This document shows positions 42,858-53,844 of a DNA stretch of 64,000 nucleotides, in pieces. The notes beneath the pieces were generated by a model. It had not been told where the DNA came from, made no database searches, and was given only the letters and a program-made list of their open reading frames with translations. The stretch comes from Diaporthe sp. PMI_573 (Eukaryota; Ascomycota; Sordariomycetes; Diaporthales; Diaporthaceae), in the NCBI GenBank assembly GCA_021399435.1, contig JAJTUP010000001.1:2728001-2792000 (forward strand), given 5' to 3'. How positions within the stretch are numbered: position 1 is the first letter of the stretch; each line of letters opens with the position of its first letter. The position numbers and the translations under genes were made by a program.

Positions 42858-44865
42858 ATGACCGATCTCAACGATCTTCCAGAACTTGTCCGACACCTAC
42901 GACTGGATGCCGACTTCAAGCATAAACGAACAGTCCACAAACTCCTCAGCACTCGCCAAGGATCTCAGAAGAAAGAGACATGGATAAGGGAGAAGAAGAT
43001 AGGACATGGGGGATATGGGGAGGTTTGGCTCGAACGAAAGCTTGAGAACCGACGGAGCACCTCTGGCACCGCCGAGTTGCGTGCTGTGAAATGCATCCAT
43101 GCCTCCCTGCAACGGAGGGCGTATGGCCGCGAACTCGAAGCGTTGGCTACTTTCTCATCAAACAAGTCCAAGGTCAGCACAGACATTCCAGGCTTTATCA
43201 TGACAGAACGATATATGCTGACTCGTCTGGAAATATTAGTACAATGAGTTCTTCGTTCAATTCTACGGCTGGTTCGAAAGCACCGAGTGGCTACACGCAG
43301 TCATGGAATATTGCGAGCATGGAGATCTCAGAGACTACCTCAGGCGTCACGGAAGGCTTCCGGAGATAGAGGCACAGGACATCGCTCGCCAGCTGCTAGT
43401 CGGCGTCAGTCTAATGCACAAGGCTGGTTTTGCTCATCGTGATATCAAACCTGCGGTAGGCGTGGATTCTTCTCCGATTGTATTGTTGGGATGGATTCGC
43501 TAAGGGCATTCTGAACAGAACATCTTCGTCAAAAGTGCCCCACCAGCCCATTGGTGGGTCAAGCTTGGTGACTTGGGGCTGAGCAAGCGGGCCGAAGGCA
43601 TCACCGGCTCGAGCACTGTACGAGCCACGCCTGGCTTTGTGCCTCCAGAGCTTTATGGGCTTACGGGGGAGGATCCCAAGCGGGCAAACCCGTTTTACTC
43701 AGATATTTGGTGCGTAGCGGAGACCGTATCCCGAATGCTCACTGACCGGCAACCCTTCGACTCGTTCGTCAAACTTCACGATTACGTGGGCCATCATATA
43801 TCATTTCCCGAGGAAGCCCTGGTTGAAGCCAACACGAGTGAAACAGGAATCGCCTTTATTCAATGTCTGATGGCACCCCTCCCTCTGGAACGAATGACGG
43901 CCGAGCAGGCCCTGAAGCACCCATGGATCTCTCTGGATGAGGATGCAAAGTCTGACGGCGACAATACGACTAACTTACAGGACTGCGCCGCAGTGGTGAC
44001 CATTTCTTCAGACCGGGGTGAAGATATCACACAGCCATCCGCAAGTTGGACCACCGATTTCGAGACCGCAGATTTGGAAACTCTGTCCAAACTACCCATC
44101 AAGCTCGACGGAGTGGGCGGGCACATTATACGACATGAAGAGAAGCTCAAGACGTGGGACTCTACGAGAACTATCCGTGTGGTATGCCAAGGCAAATATC
44201 ATCCTTACGTTGAGGATGGTAGTGAAGATTCCGGTACCGACGACAGTGGTGAAACAGTTACTCACAGTCTCGTGGCAATGCCTGCAGCATCTGAGGGTGC
44301 CCGTGGGGATGTGGTGGGCAATCATCTCACTGAAAAAGAAGTGAAAGAACCAGAACCAGCACAGCTTCCCGTCTCGTCTTCAGCAAGATATCTCCCTGCT
44401 GCTCAGTACCGTCGACACTCCGTCACGAAGTACCTGCCAGAATTTGCACATCGTCGAACCGCCTCGCCCGTCTATGACTCGTCAACAAGGCTAGCGGATG
44501 AAGAAACCCGTATCATTGTTCGCTCCCGGGACACATCTGAGCCCCCTATACAATGGGAAACCACGAAGAACCAGATTTTGGAACACATGGAAGGACTGAC
44601 AGAGACGACTCGCAAAGCACGAAAACCTCTACGCTCAAACAGTCTGCTAAAGGTCCTCAGATCCTCACCACAACCTGAAAGTGACTCAAGACGAAATGCA
44701 AGATACGAGGAAGCGGTGTACTTCATATCCGCTGTGGAAAGCAGTAATGAGACACAATGTTTCACATGGATGCCGGGCAGTCTACTATCGAAGCGTCTAG
44801 TGGATGATTTTCTCGGCTACAATAGCAACCTCTACGGTGTGAGTGTGAAATGGCCAAAACTATAA
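42858..44865 (+). CDS. Serine/threonine protein kinase, active-site residues intact
   Basis: The exons are 42858-43172, 43240-43455 and 43519-44865. The introns are 67 and 63 bp, with donors GTCAGC and GTAGGC and acceptors TTAG and ACAG. The joins give SNKSK-YNEFFVQFYGWFE and HRDIKPA-NIFVKSAPP, both phase 0 and both inside conserved kinase motifs, which confirms them. The product is 625 residues. The kinase domain spans about 43-315, with glycine loop IGHGGYGEVW (48-57), Lys78 in LRAVKCI, catalytic Asp173 in HRDIKPAN, Asp195 in GDLG (for DFG), and VPPEL for APE. The C-terminal 300 residues are Ser/Thr/Glu-rich without a known domain and end VSVKWPKL. The WIREKKIGHGGYGEVWLE beginning is typical of a lineage-expanded fungal kinase group. 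Its divergent neighbour is a pseudokinase. Confidence 0.88.
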
Positions 44866-44937
44866 TATGCGTTACAATAATTAGCAACTGACCACTGGGA
44901 CAATGCAGAATGATCATGTAGAATTTGGAAGGCATTT

Positions 44938-45057
44938 GAGCAAGAAGGAGATGGTCGGTGTATTGAGGCTCAGTATGAAGTACTGAGCAGGACTCCTGAG
45001 CAAGAAGGCTATGGCCAGTATATTGAGGCTCGCTGAAGAGTACCGTGCGGGACTCTA
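44938..45057. repeat. Diverged 60-bp tandem duplication
   Basis: Copies at 44938-44997 and 44998-45057 both begin GAGCAAGAAGG and share ATTGAGGCTC and GGACTC at the same offsets. They differ at roughly a fifth to a quarter of positions. The duplication lies 72 bp beyond the kinase stop codon. Confidence 0.85.
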
Positions 45058-45346
45058 CCCTTTGAAGATCAACCACGATTCCACTGAGCAAGCCTTGCCC
45101 CTACCACAATTCTCTTCCAAACTCAATGAGGATGTTTGGGCACTTTCTATGGTATGCAGAGTATGGTGTCAATCTAGATTCACGCCTTGTACAGAAGGAA
45201 GGCTAGTAGTTAGTCAGGGCTAGCGATAGCCTTTAAGTCAGGCTCAACACAGTGGCCTATATAGACTACCCCGGGCTGAGTATATACTCTGGGCGGTATG
45301 GCGGAACCTTTGTCCACCATGATGTCTCTCCATGTGATGTTTCTCA

Positions 45347-45450
45347 TGTGACTGTGACTGTGACTGTGACTGTGACTGTGACTGTGACTGTGACTGTGAC
45401 TGTGACTGTGACTGTGACTGTGACTGTGACTGTGACTGTGACTGTGACTG
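45347..45450. repeat. Hexamer microsatellite (TGTGAC)n, about 17 copies
   Basis: A perfect run of about 104 bp with unit ACTGTG/TGTGAC. The unit length is a multiple of three, so it is open in several frames on both strands. Confidence 0.95.
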
Positions 45451-45783
45451 ACCGGCGTCTTGTCTCGTGACAACGTCCCATTCCGACCTTATGTACTGAG
45501 CAGGCTTTGGCAAGACTGCTATTAGAACCTTTCGTTTCAAAATATCGAAAAAGGACGATAGCAGTTACGACGACTGGTGAGCTGCCCAAGTCTCGTTGTG
45601 GCTACGGTGGACGGAGGAATTTCGAGAAAGCAGAATTGCCTGCTGTCCGTGATCAGGACCTTTCGCGGGTTGGCACTACACCATAACCTCAATTGATCTA
45701 CAATGGTCACTCATCACCTAGGTATGTATATACAAGAAAACGGCCCTTTGGCAGCTGAAGCCTGACCTTAACCCCAGACCAAC

Positions 45784-47149
45784 TTAAGCCGAGGCGACAG
45801 TAGCACCAGTCAACGTGAACGAGTAGTCCAAGCCCTCGTTGGCCTTGCTGCCCTCCAGCTCAAAGCCGTTGTACATGATGAGCTCCTTGGGCGTGTTCGC
45901 AACCACCAGGGTGGCCTCCTCCCCGCTAGCAACGTCAGCCGACCCAGAGCCGTTGGCAAGAGTGACGTAGCGCACGGCATCAGCACCCTTGATGGCGAGC
46001 GTCGCCGTGAAGGCACCAGACGAGGTGACCTTGGCCTCGACCTTGGCGCCGGAGACGGTCAGGGGGATAATGTTGGCGCCCATGTAGCGCGGGGCGCGGG
46101 CAGACTTGACGGCGTAGCCGTCGCCAGAAGCGTCGACGTTGGCGTAGTTGAGGGTGGCCTTCTGCTCCTCGAAGGCGGCGGCGGCCTGCTCGTGCCCGAT
46201 GTCGACGTAGGCCATGCGCGCCCAGTAGCGGCCCACGATCTCACCCGCGGTGGCGTTGCCGGCCACGCGCTGCAGCGTGTGCAGAGGCGTCTCGTCGCTG
46301 TTGGCCTCGTACTGCACCATCATCTGGTGCAGGGCATCCTTGCCCAGCCCGGCGAAGTCGTCCGGGTTGTTAGTCAGATACGCCAGGAAGGGCCACTGTA
46401 GCATCCAGTCAGCTATCACATACCGATCAAGAACTTTCGTATGAGAACTGGATCTGAAGACCACTTACTGCTTGGTAGTAGTTTCCAGAGCCGACAGTGC
46501 CATCGACAATGACCTGGAAGGAGTCACCAATAACCTTTGCAAGCTCGAGCTCACTGCGGCCCTCCTCCTGGTTGTTGGCCTTCCTCGCGTCGGCGCACAG
46601 CGGGCTCGTCGAGTACGTATCGGCGACCCAGTTGGCCACCGTCTCCCACCAGGCGCCCGTGTTGGTCTGGTCCACCCAAGTCTTCTGGTAGTAGTGCAGC
46701 GCGTGGCCGTACTCGTGGACCGTGACGGTAGGCGTGGCCAGGTAGTCGCTGACGACCTCGAGCCAGCCGGCACCAGGGCCGGCCTCCGAGTGCATCACTC
46801 CGGCGGCGCTGTCGAGGTTGCTGACTGAGTAGACGTTGACCTTGTAGTAAGGTCCGGCGTCCGTCTCGTCGTTAAACGACAGCCCGCTTGACCGCCACCC
46901 CAGAGTGTTGACGAAGCACTCGTACGCGCCCTCCAGCATCTGCAGCGCCGCGTCTGCGTCGTTGGCCCCGTTGTACACCCGGAAGTGCGCCGAGTCCTTG
47001 TAGTCGCTGCCGCCGGGACCAGTGCTAGGCTGCGGGCTGAAGGTGGCCGGCGGCTCAGCGGCCCTCTCGACGGGTGTAGGGCGTTGAGGCAGGGCGCTTA
47101 CACCAACGGTGAGGGCGAGGAAGACGGTAAAGAGGTCTGACTTGGCCAT
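45784..47149 (-). CDS. Secreted HEXXH metallopeptidase-like protein (DUF6055-type)
   Basis: The exons are 47149-46469 and 46395-45784. The 73-bp intron (GTAAGT donor, CTACAG acceptor) joins GNYYQA-WPFLAYLTNN in phase 0. The product is 430 residues. The N-terminus MAKSDLFTVFLALTVGVSA is a signal peptide with cleavage after Ala19, followed by a Pro-rich stretch. The zinc motif HEYGH is at 145-149 (VTVHEYGHALHYYQ), and Glu169 in WWETVANWVAD is a likely third zinc ligand in gluzincin spacing. The C-terminal 150 residues look like a beta-rich domain. The family is known in secretomes of filamentous fungi and bacteria; substrates are not known to me. An alternative upstream ATG at 47254 would bury the signal peptide, so I start at 47149. 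Confidence 0.88.
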
Positions 47150-49623
47150 TTTGGGATGTATTGTGTGTATATAATATGTTCGTGTTGATACAGGTCTTGG
47201 CGTGCTTAAAAGAATGAAACAGGGTAGGTGGAAATGACCAGCCACAATAGACAAGATAGTAAAAGAAAGACACAGTCCTTTGCTGAGAAGATGATGGATA
47301 GAGCTCGACTGGAAGAACAGTCCTCTCCCTTCACGTCCAAGGGGGCCTCATCCATTTTATCTACAGCAACGACTCCATCGCCAAGACGGCGGTTAAGGCC
47401 CTGTCCGGCACATACGCGAAGGACCATTGCTGTGGGCTGTTAGCTTCTCTGGCGGATATATTGTCGCTTGGCATCTCCACCAGCCTTGCCAGGCGATGAT
47501 GGAGGAGAGCCTCGTATATTCCACCTGCATCGCCTATGCCGGTCAGCTGTGGCCGCCAGGGGCCATGCGACAGGGCTGGTCAGCGCGAGAGTACCTATTC
47601 TGGATCACGCACAACGAGTTTAAGACGTATCTGTATTATCATGTATACTTTGTCTTTCCTGTGATGGCTCAGGAACACAGGCGCCGTCAGGTTGTCCCTG
47701 GACGTTCGTGGGGCCATCAGACGGCGATTTGTTTCCGAGAAAGTGGGCTGCAATTTACTATGAAACAAGTGCGAGAAAGCTCCAATCACAGCCCCTGTGG
47801 GGTGACTTCTCCATGAATCGATCTGCAGAGGATCTGCAGACTCCCGATTGATGGAAACAGGAATCGAAGTTGATCTTGTTGAGAGCCGGCTGTAGAGAGG
47901 TTGCCAACGATGAGTGGCGTCTGCAAAAGTAAGGGATGGCATTATCGACGTTTGACGTGTGAGCCGCAACTCGGTTGTGCAAGGGACACTCAAATAATTG
48001 CGATGCCGTCATTTCGATCCCTCTAGACCCTCCAAGCAAACTACCGGCTTCTGGAAATAAGCATAAATAAGGGGTAACTCCATCCACACCCGACGACAAC
48101 CTCATACTAGGCAGTATATCGTATAAACCCCCCCATGCCATCCTGTCGTGAGTCCCGCCACGGCTGAAAGGGGTCACTGACTAGTCAAACTGCCCCCACC
48201 GTTCCCCATCTGCACCCCACGAGTGGACTGACGGCAATCTAAAGACTAAACAACTTTAAGTCAGATCGAGATGACATCCCGAGAGGCTGTTCTCCTGAGT
48301 TCATACATAGATCTTGCTGCAGTTAAGCCCGTATTAGCTATTCTACCCGAAAATATCGCCTACTTTACCCAAGCAGTCTTGTATTAAGCCCATAATGATA
48401 TCAACAATGAGCAGGTCTTCTTCGCTAGGACAGATAATATGTTGTTTGAAGCCTAGCTGAAGGTTCCAGCAGATGCCAGACCTTGGACGAGTCTTAGGCC
48501 ATGGAAAGAGTCAATCTGATTGTCGGCAGTAATTGAGCCTCTGGGACAAGTCAGAGGCAAAATGAGCGGGAGCATGGAAGTGAGATTTCAGATGTAGCAC
48601 CTAGTCCATCCTGATATCCTACACATCCCTACATGTTCTGCAATGGCACAAATCTTTGGAGCAGGTCATGCACACCGACACCCAAGACGATGAGCAAGAA
48701 CGGTGGCTGGTCTATGCGAGTGGAAGATAGTCCAGCTGTCATGACTGGCTGATTAAGTAGTTAATTCATATATCAATAAGCTCTCAAATGTTAGTCTCTT
48801 GAGAGAAAAGGCGTGGACAGAGGTATCAAGAAAAGGAGGCCACGTCTTAATGCTTTTCTCCTTCCAGGGGCAGCATTCAATTCAGAAGGCTAATGGGAAC
48901 ATTTAGTAAAACGTTCTCCCTACCCCACGCCAGAAGGAAATGCACTGATTGACTTCAATAAGCCCACTAATCACTTTGATCAGCCACCTTTCTGGCATGA
49001 GGCCGCGGGTTCTCGTGTCATCTCGTACACTCAAGCCGTCTTTGGTACACTGGAATCCTTCTATTGCATATGGTTTATGATGCATTCGAGCAGCTCTTTG
49101 AAACGAATCTGGCAGGTGACACTTCCCATGTCTAAATTCTATTACGCACTGAGGAAAGAACACAGTCTAATGGTCCGTGATTGCATTCTGTAAATGCTGC
49201 ATTCGTTCCAAAATGGGGCCGTGGAGAGCCGAAATCAGAGGATGTAGTTGAGATAGACTACCTACTTAGATAGGCTCATCCGACGTTCCCGATTGTGAGC
49301 TATATTATTAGCCTTAAGCTGAACGACCGTTGACATTGTGGAGCGGCAGTGATCCTAAGCCTATTTCGACCTTTCCCCTGGTGAACTTGTGTGAAGCGAG
49401 TGACGCACATGCGGCGCTCACCCCACCTTCAGAGCCGTTGGTGGTGGGGCAGGTCGAGAGGCAGAGGGAGCCGTGGGAGCGACCCCTCAATAGCCAACAC
49501 TGTACAACGCCTTGCATCGAAGCAACAAGCTCCCCCCACCACGCGGCACACGACCTCTCGACTCCACGTTTCTGGTTCTCTTCAAGAACCATCTTTTCAA
49601 TTACACAACTATTTGCTGTTGCT
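47150..49623. other. Intergenic between divergent genes, 2.5 kb
   Basis: This is the promoter side of both the metallopeptidase and TMA22 genes. A 129-codon plus-strand frame at 47427-47816 has no recognisable domain and is not called. AT content is highest at 48.2-49.3 kb. No RNA gene was seen. Confidence 0.5.
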
Positions 49624-50414
49624 ATGGCCGACGCCGAAGCTGCACCGGCTGAGCCACAAGGTCTGAAAGTGCTGTATTGTGCTGGTATGTCCAAGGCCGC
49701 CCACCTCGTCGTCGCCGCCTTCCCCCTCCCCCCCTCCCATAACATGGTTGGCCTCCACCACCCATGGCTAACATGATGCACAATAGTCTGCACCCTTCCC
49801 CCAGAGTATTGTGAATATGGAGGCACGGTAAAGAAGTGCCAGGAGTGGCTCCAGAAGAACCACAAGGACTTGTACGAAGCAATATGGTCACCTGGTATGA
49901 GAAAGGCCCCCCTCTCCCCCGAACCTCTGCTCTTCCCCTGCGTCGCATAGCACATAACAACAGCCAAGCTGACCCTGCCAACCCTTCCCAAAACACAGAA
50001 GCCCTAGCAGCCTCCACAGCCAACCTCTCGGTCGAGGCCCAGAAGCGCGCCGAGAAGGACGCGCAGAAGAAGACGGCAAAGGCCGAGGCCGCCGAGCAGA
50101 AGCAGGCCGACAAGCGCGCCGCGAGCGTCGTCACCATCAAGCGGATCGAGCGCAACAAGCGCAAGTACGTCACGTCCGTCTCGGGGCTCGAGGCCTTCGA
50201 CTTGGAGCTCAAGAAGGTCGCCAAGGAGTTCGGAAAGAAGTTCGCCACGGGCTCCAGCGTGACCAAGACCCCCTCGGGCGGCGAGGAGATCGTGGTGCAG
50301 GGCGACGTGAGCGATGAGATTGAGGAGTTCCTGAACGAGAAGTACAAGCAGATACCCGAGGACAACATCGAGCTTGTGGAGGACAAGAAGAAGAAGTCGG
50401 CGAGCGCTGCCTAG
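49624..50414 (+). CDS. TMA22: Translation machinery-associated protein 22 (DENR homologue)
   Basis: This is the DENR/Tma22 half of the MCTS1-DENR complex, which removes deacylated tRNA from recycled 40S subunits and supports reinitiation. The exons are 49624-49684, 49787-49894 and 49999-50414. The introns are 102 and 104 bp, with donors GTATGT and GTATGA. The joins give VLYCA-VCTLPPEYCEYG and AIWSP-EALAASTANLS, both phase 1. The product is 194 residues. The N-terminal zinc-binding Cys set is visible (YCAVC, then EYCEYG, then KKCQEW). The middle is a Lys/Glu/Ala-rich linker. A SUI1/eIF1-type fold follows at about 98-175, with VVTIKRIERNKRKYVTSVSG and then EIVVQGDVSDEIEEFL. The tail is KKKKSASAA. 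Convergent with the borealin-like gene. Confidence 0.93.
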
Positions 50415-50738
50415 ACCGTGCCAGGAGCAGGCGATGGCCAACCGCGATGGGAAGCATGCTGGGGAGGAAAAGCGGGATTCAACGAGTTCGCAATGCACAC
50501 ACGCACAACGCTACATTGATCAGCACGGCCGACGGCGGTCTTGTGTGATGCTTGCCGAGAACTCAATACAGGGCAATTCGAAAGCAGACCAGACTGCCGC
50601 AATAGCCTCAAACAATTCCAATGATGCAACGCCTTCCTGAACGCCTTGCTATTCCAGGGTCCTCCCACGACTATGAAAAATGTGACTCCCGTGCGGTATC
50701 ATCCGTCCCTCGCTTTGGCAACTCAGTGACCGACGTGT
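50415..50738. other. Short convergent intergenic region
   Basis: 324 bp of shared 3' flank between TMA22 and the borealin-like gene. Nothing else seen. Confidence 0.5.
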
Positions 50739-52046
50739 TCAACTCCTGTTCCTTAGCACTCTGCCCGTGGCCGTAGAAGCGGGCGTTTTCGTTGATTTCG
50801 CAGCCGCGGCTTTCTTCGACCCAGTCCCAGCCACGCCTCTCCTGATCGTGCCCATCACGGTCCTCTTCGTGGCCGGTGCAGGTGCCACTTCCTTTGCCGC
50901 AGTTTGAGCCGCTTTTCCCGTCCCCTGCTTGACGACCGTCGACGTGCTGCTCTCACTAGACTCGCTGATGCCACTAACTCTCCGCGCAGTCTTGGATGTC
51001 GCCTCACTCGTGGTCGCAGCGGCCGCTGGTTTCCTCCCTCTTGCTGATCCGCCAGTTGAACTTGTAGCGGTGGAGGTAGACGCTGTTTGCTTCCGTCCCG
51101 TGGCAGCTGTGCGTGTTGACCGGGCCTTCTCTGCGAGGTTGCTGAAGAGATTCGACGAACTATGCTGTTTTGTGGGTGATTTTGTGGGCGAGGATGGACC
51201 AGCCACAGTGGCCAGGCCAGGCCGTTGCATCAATGGCTTGCCACCTGGTGTGGTACGAGGAAGAGTCCGAACGTTGGACGATGCTGGCGACAGCACCCTG
51301 GACGCCTTGGAGGAGTCTGCGGGAGGGGGCGCATGATTACGAGTCCTCTTCTTGGGCTGCTCTAGCCCTGTGGGCTCGTTTTCGTTCTCCTTGCCAGTCC
51401 CCGATATTTGATCACTTTGCAGGTCAGCGTGCATTCAAGTCCAATGGAGAGAAAGTCCCGTACCTAGTTCGTTTAGGTGGGCGGCCAGGTCCTCGTTTAG
51501 ATGACGTGGTGGTTTGCGAGGTCGCTTGAGAAATTGGGCGAGTCGAAGGGGTGTCTTTTTCTGGGACTGGAGGTGGACGGGAGACCGAAGATGTGAAATC
51601 GGAAGGGGTGGGCTTCGATAGTTGAGGATGCTGACCGTTCTTATGTTTGTCTGCGAGCTCTCCCATCTTCGACTTCCTCAACGTCATAGGAATGCGATTG
51701 ACGCGAATTTCTATACGTGTTCGAAGGCCTTGAGCCTGAAGATTGTACTGCGCGCGAAGTTTCCGGGCGCGTTCGGTGACTATTGACGCGTTAGAGTCGT
51801 CCTCATGAGCGAGGCGGTTGCATGGCGCGACTACGTACTTTCGAGCTGGAGGTTGTCGATGATCGCCTGTTTTTGGCCCATTGAGATTCCAGTGGCCTGC
51901 CTCTTGCGTGGGCTTTCCTGAGCAGCAGAAGAGCTGCCCGCCTTTGTCGCGATGCTCTGTTCCGGCGCGTCATGCGCGTTCTCGGCCTGGTCGGCGGCGG
52001 ACGCGGACTCACCCAACGGCGCCTTTGTGCGTCGAGCGGGTGTCAT
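50739..52046 (-). CDS. NBL1: Borealin-like chromosomal passenger complex subunit (Nbl1 type)
   Basis: Borealin/Nbl1 links survivin and INCENP in the chromosomal passenger complex with Aurora kinase at centromeres and spindle. The exons are 52046-51839, 51779-51464 and 51414-50739. The introns are 59 and 49 bp, with donors GTACGT and GTACGG. The joins give DNLQLE-ITERARKLRAQ and RPPKRT-SDQISGTG. The product is 399 residues. The conserved N-terminal helix spans about 56-100: MGQKQAIIDNLQLEITERAR, then KLRAQYNLQAQ, then RTRIEIRVNRIP. An AT-hook-like motif KRGPGRPPKR occurs at 164-173. The C-terminal 200 residues are Ser/Thr/Ala/Lys-rich with SPTKSPTK and AGTGSKK repeats and end GRVLRNRS. This is far longer than yeast Nbl1, as usual for Pezizomycotina. 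Divergent from RPN10. Confidence 0.85.
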
Positions 52047-52529
52047 GGTGTCAGATCCCTCAAAATTTGAATGGGCAATAATGAAACAGCGGGAGCGAAG
52101 TCATGCGGGTCTGGCCGGAATGTGTGTGGTGTTGATGTCAATTGCGGACTGGGGTTGAGATGCTGGACCAGGAAACAAAGTAAACAAAAGGCGTGGAGCT
52201 TCAGCTCAACCCGCATTGCAGAGAGACAGGGGAGCTGATGCGCTAAGGGGTGTGGGTCCAGAGCTGTCACTGCCTGCCGACGCCTGTGACGCCAGCCAGC
52301 CCTGTAGGCTGAACCCGACTTACGAATTGACGGCCAGCTTCCTTCCTCTACCCTGAACCCCATCCTATCACAGACATTCGGCCTTTCCTTACGCACATCA
52401 CCTACCTCGACGTCCATCATTGACTTTTGGTCCCATCTGCAGACGTCTTGCCACCGGGAGGCTCCCAACTACCAACCTCACCCATAACCAGTCCTCGGCG
52501 TTGATCCCCTCGCCGGCCACACAGTCAAG
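52047..52529. promoter_or_regulatory. Divergent promoter region, borealin-like and RPN10 genes
   Basis: 483 bp between the two start codons. No distinct motif was recognised beyond CT-rich patches near the RPN10 start. Confidence 0.35.
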
Positions 52530-53523
52530 ATGGTTCTCGAAGCGGTCATGATCGTTGTCGACAACAGCGAAAGCAGTCGCAACGGAGACTACGCCCCCAA
52601 CCGATTCGGTGCGCAGCGGGACGCCGTCAACATCCTCTTCCAGTCCATCACGACGAGCAACCCGGAGTCCTCGGTCGGTCTTATGAGCATGGGCGGCAAG
52701 GGCCCGGAGGTGCTCAGCACATTGACCACGGAGCAAGGCCGCATCCTCGAGGGCCTGCACAGGACGCAGAAGAAGATTGGCGGGGAGGCCAACCTGGCAA
52801 CGGGAATCCAAGTCGCAAGCGTATGTGTCGCCTAGTCGGGCTCCGCTCCAGCTCCAGTGAGGCCTTCGACGAGGATGAACTAACCGCAGCCTATCACAGC
52901 TCGCACTGAAGCACCGGCAAAACAAGACCCAACGGCAACGCATAGTCGCATTCGTCTGCTCGCCCATCAAAGACTCGGAGAAGACCCTGACGACCTTGGC
53001 CAAGAAGCTCAAGAAGGTCAACACCTCAGTCGACTTTGTCTTGTTCGGCGAGCTCGAGGGCAGTGAGACACATGAGAAGCTCACCAAGTTCAACGAGCAC
53101 GTAAAGTCCGGCGAGGGATCCCACCTCGTCACCATCCCCGCAGGCACCGGTCTCCTCAGTGACCAGCTTGTCAGCTCGCCCATAATGCACGGAGAGGGTG
53201 CGGCAGGTGGTGCCGGAGCTAGCGGCGAGGGCGGCGGTGACTTTGGGGAGTTCGGCTTCGACCCCAACAACGACCCCGAACTGGCGCTTGCCCTGCGCAT
53301 GTCTATGGAGGAAGAACAGGCCCGGAGAGACAGGCAAGCACGAGAGGAGGCCGATGCGGCGCAGAAGGCATCGCTGGACTCGGTGAAAGAGGAGGACGAG
53401 TCATCGAAGCCCCTTCTGGACAAGAATGGCGAGCCGAGCGGGAGCGGGAGCGGGAGCGGTTCAGGTTCCAGAGATGACAAGAAGGACGGAGACAAGAGTG
53501 GCGATAAGATGGACACCTCTTAA
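52530..53523 (+). CDS. RPN10: 26S proteasome regulatory subunit Rpn10
   Basis: Rpn10 is a ubiquitin receptor of the 19S regulatory particle and joins lid and base. The exons are 52530-52820 and 52900-53523. The 79-bp intron (GTATGT donor, ACTAAC branch, ATCACAG acceptor) joins ATGIQVAS-LALKHRQNK in phase 0. The product is 304 residues. The von Willebrand A domain spans about 1-190, with MVLEAVMIVVDNSESSRNGD carrying the DxSxS site, then QRIVAFVCSPI, then VDFVLFGE. One ubiquitin-interacting motif lies at about 221-237 (DPELALALRMSMEEEQ). The tail is charged with a Gly-Ser repeat (GSGSGSGSGS) coded by a GGGAGC tandem run. Confidence 0.95.
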
Positions 53524-53844
53524 TCTGCCTCTGTCGTCAGATTTGGGCTTGCTTGGAGAAGGGGTGCTTTAGATCACGGGCCGACCGGCACAAGACGTAG
53601 ACAACAGCGAACGAGCTGGCAAATGGATTATCGTCTGGGCACGGTCGCATAGTGTCATTGCGACGCGGTGTACAAGAGTAGACACGAATGAGAATTAATT
53701 CCTTCAATGGGGGTATTCTGCCTCGATTTGACTTGATACCAAACTTCTGTAATGCCAACATATCATAGACTCCACCAACGCCGCTCCCATTGCCTTGCGC
53801 AGCCCCTGCTATCTAGCCTGACTACTTACCGGGCGTTACCGGTT
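53524..53844. other. Short convergent intergenic region
   Basis: 321 bp between the RPN10 and TRS23 stop codons. Nothing else seen. Confidence 0.5.

Larger units (their letters stand above)
44866..45783. other. Intergenic with two repeat structures
   Basis: This 918-bp gap lies between convergent genes. It holds a 60-bp diverged tandem duplication and a hexamer microsatellite, listed separately. Open frames across the hexamer exist on both strands and are artefacts of the repeat. Confidence 0.55.

Noticed and set aside
45210..45589. Open frames on both strands across the hexamer array
   Set aside because: A six-base unit without stops is open in several frames by necessity; translations are only two-residue repeats.
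47427..47816. 129-codon plus-strand frame
   Set aside because: No recognisable domain, no neighbouring splice sites that extend it, and unremarkable codon use.
49314..49991. 225-codon minus-strand frame
   Set aside because: It overlaps TMA22 exons 1 and 2, whose splice joins and Cys motifs establish the plus strand as coding.
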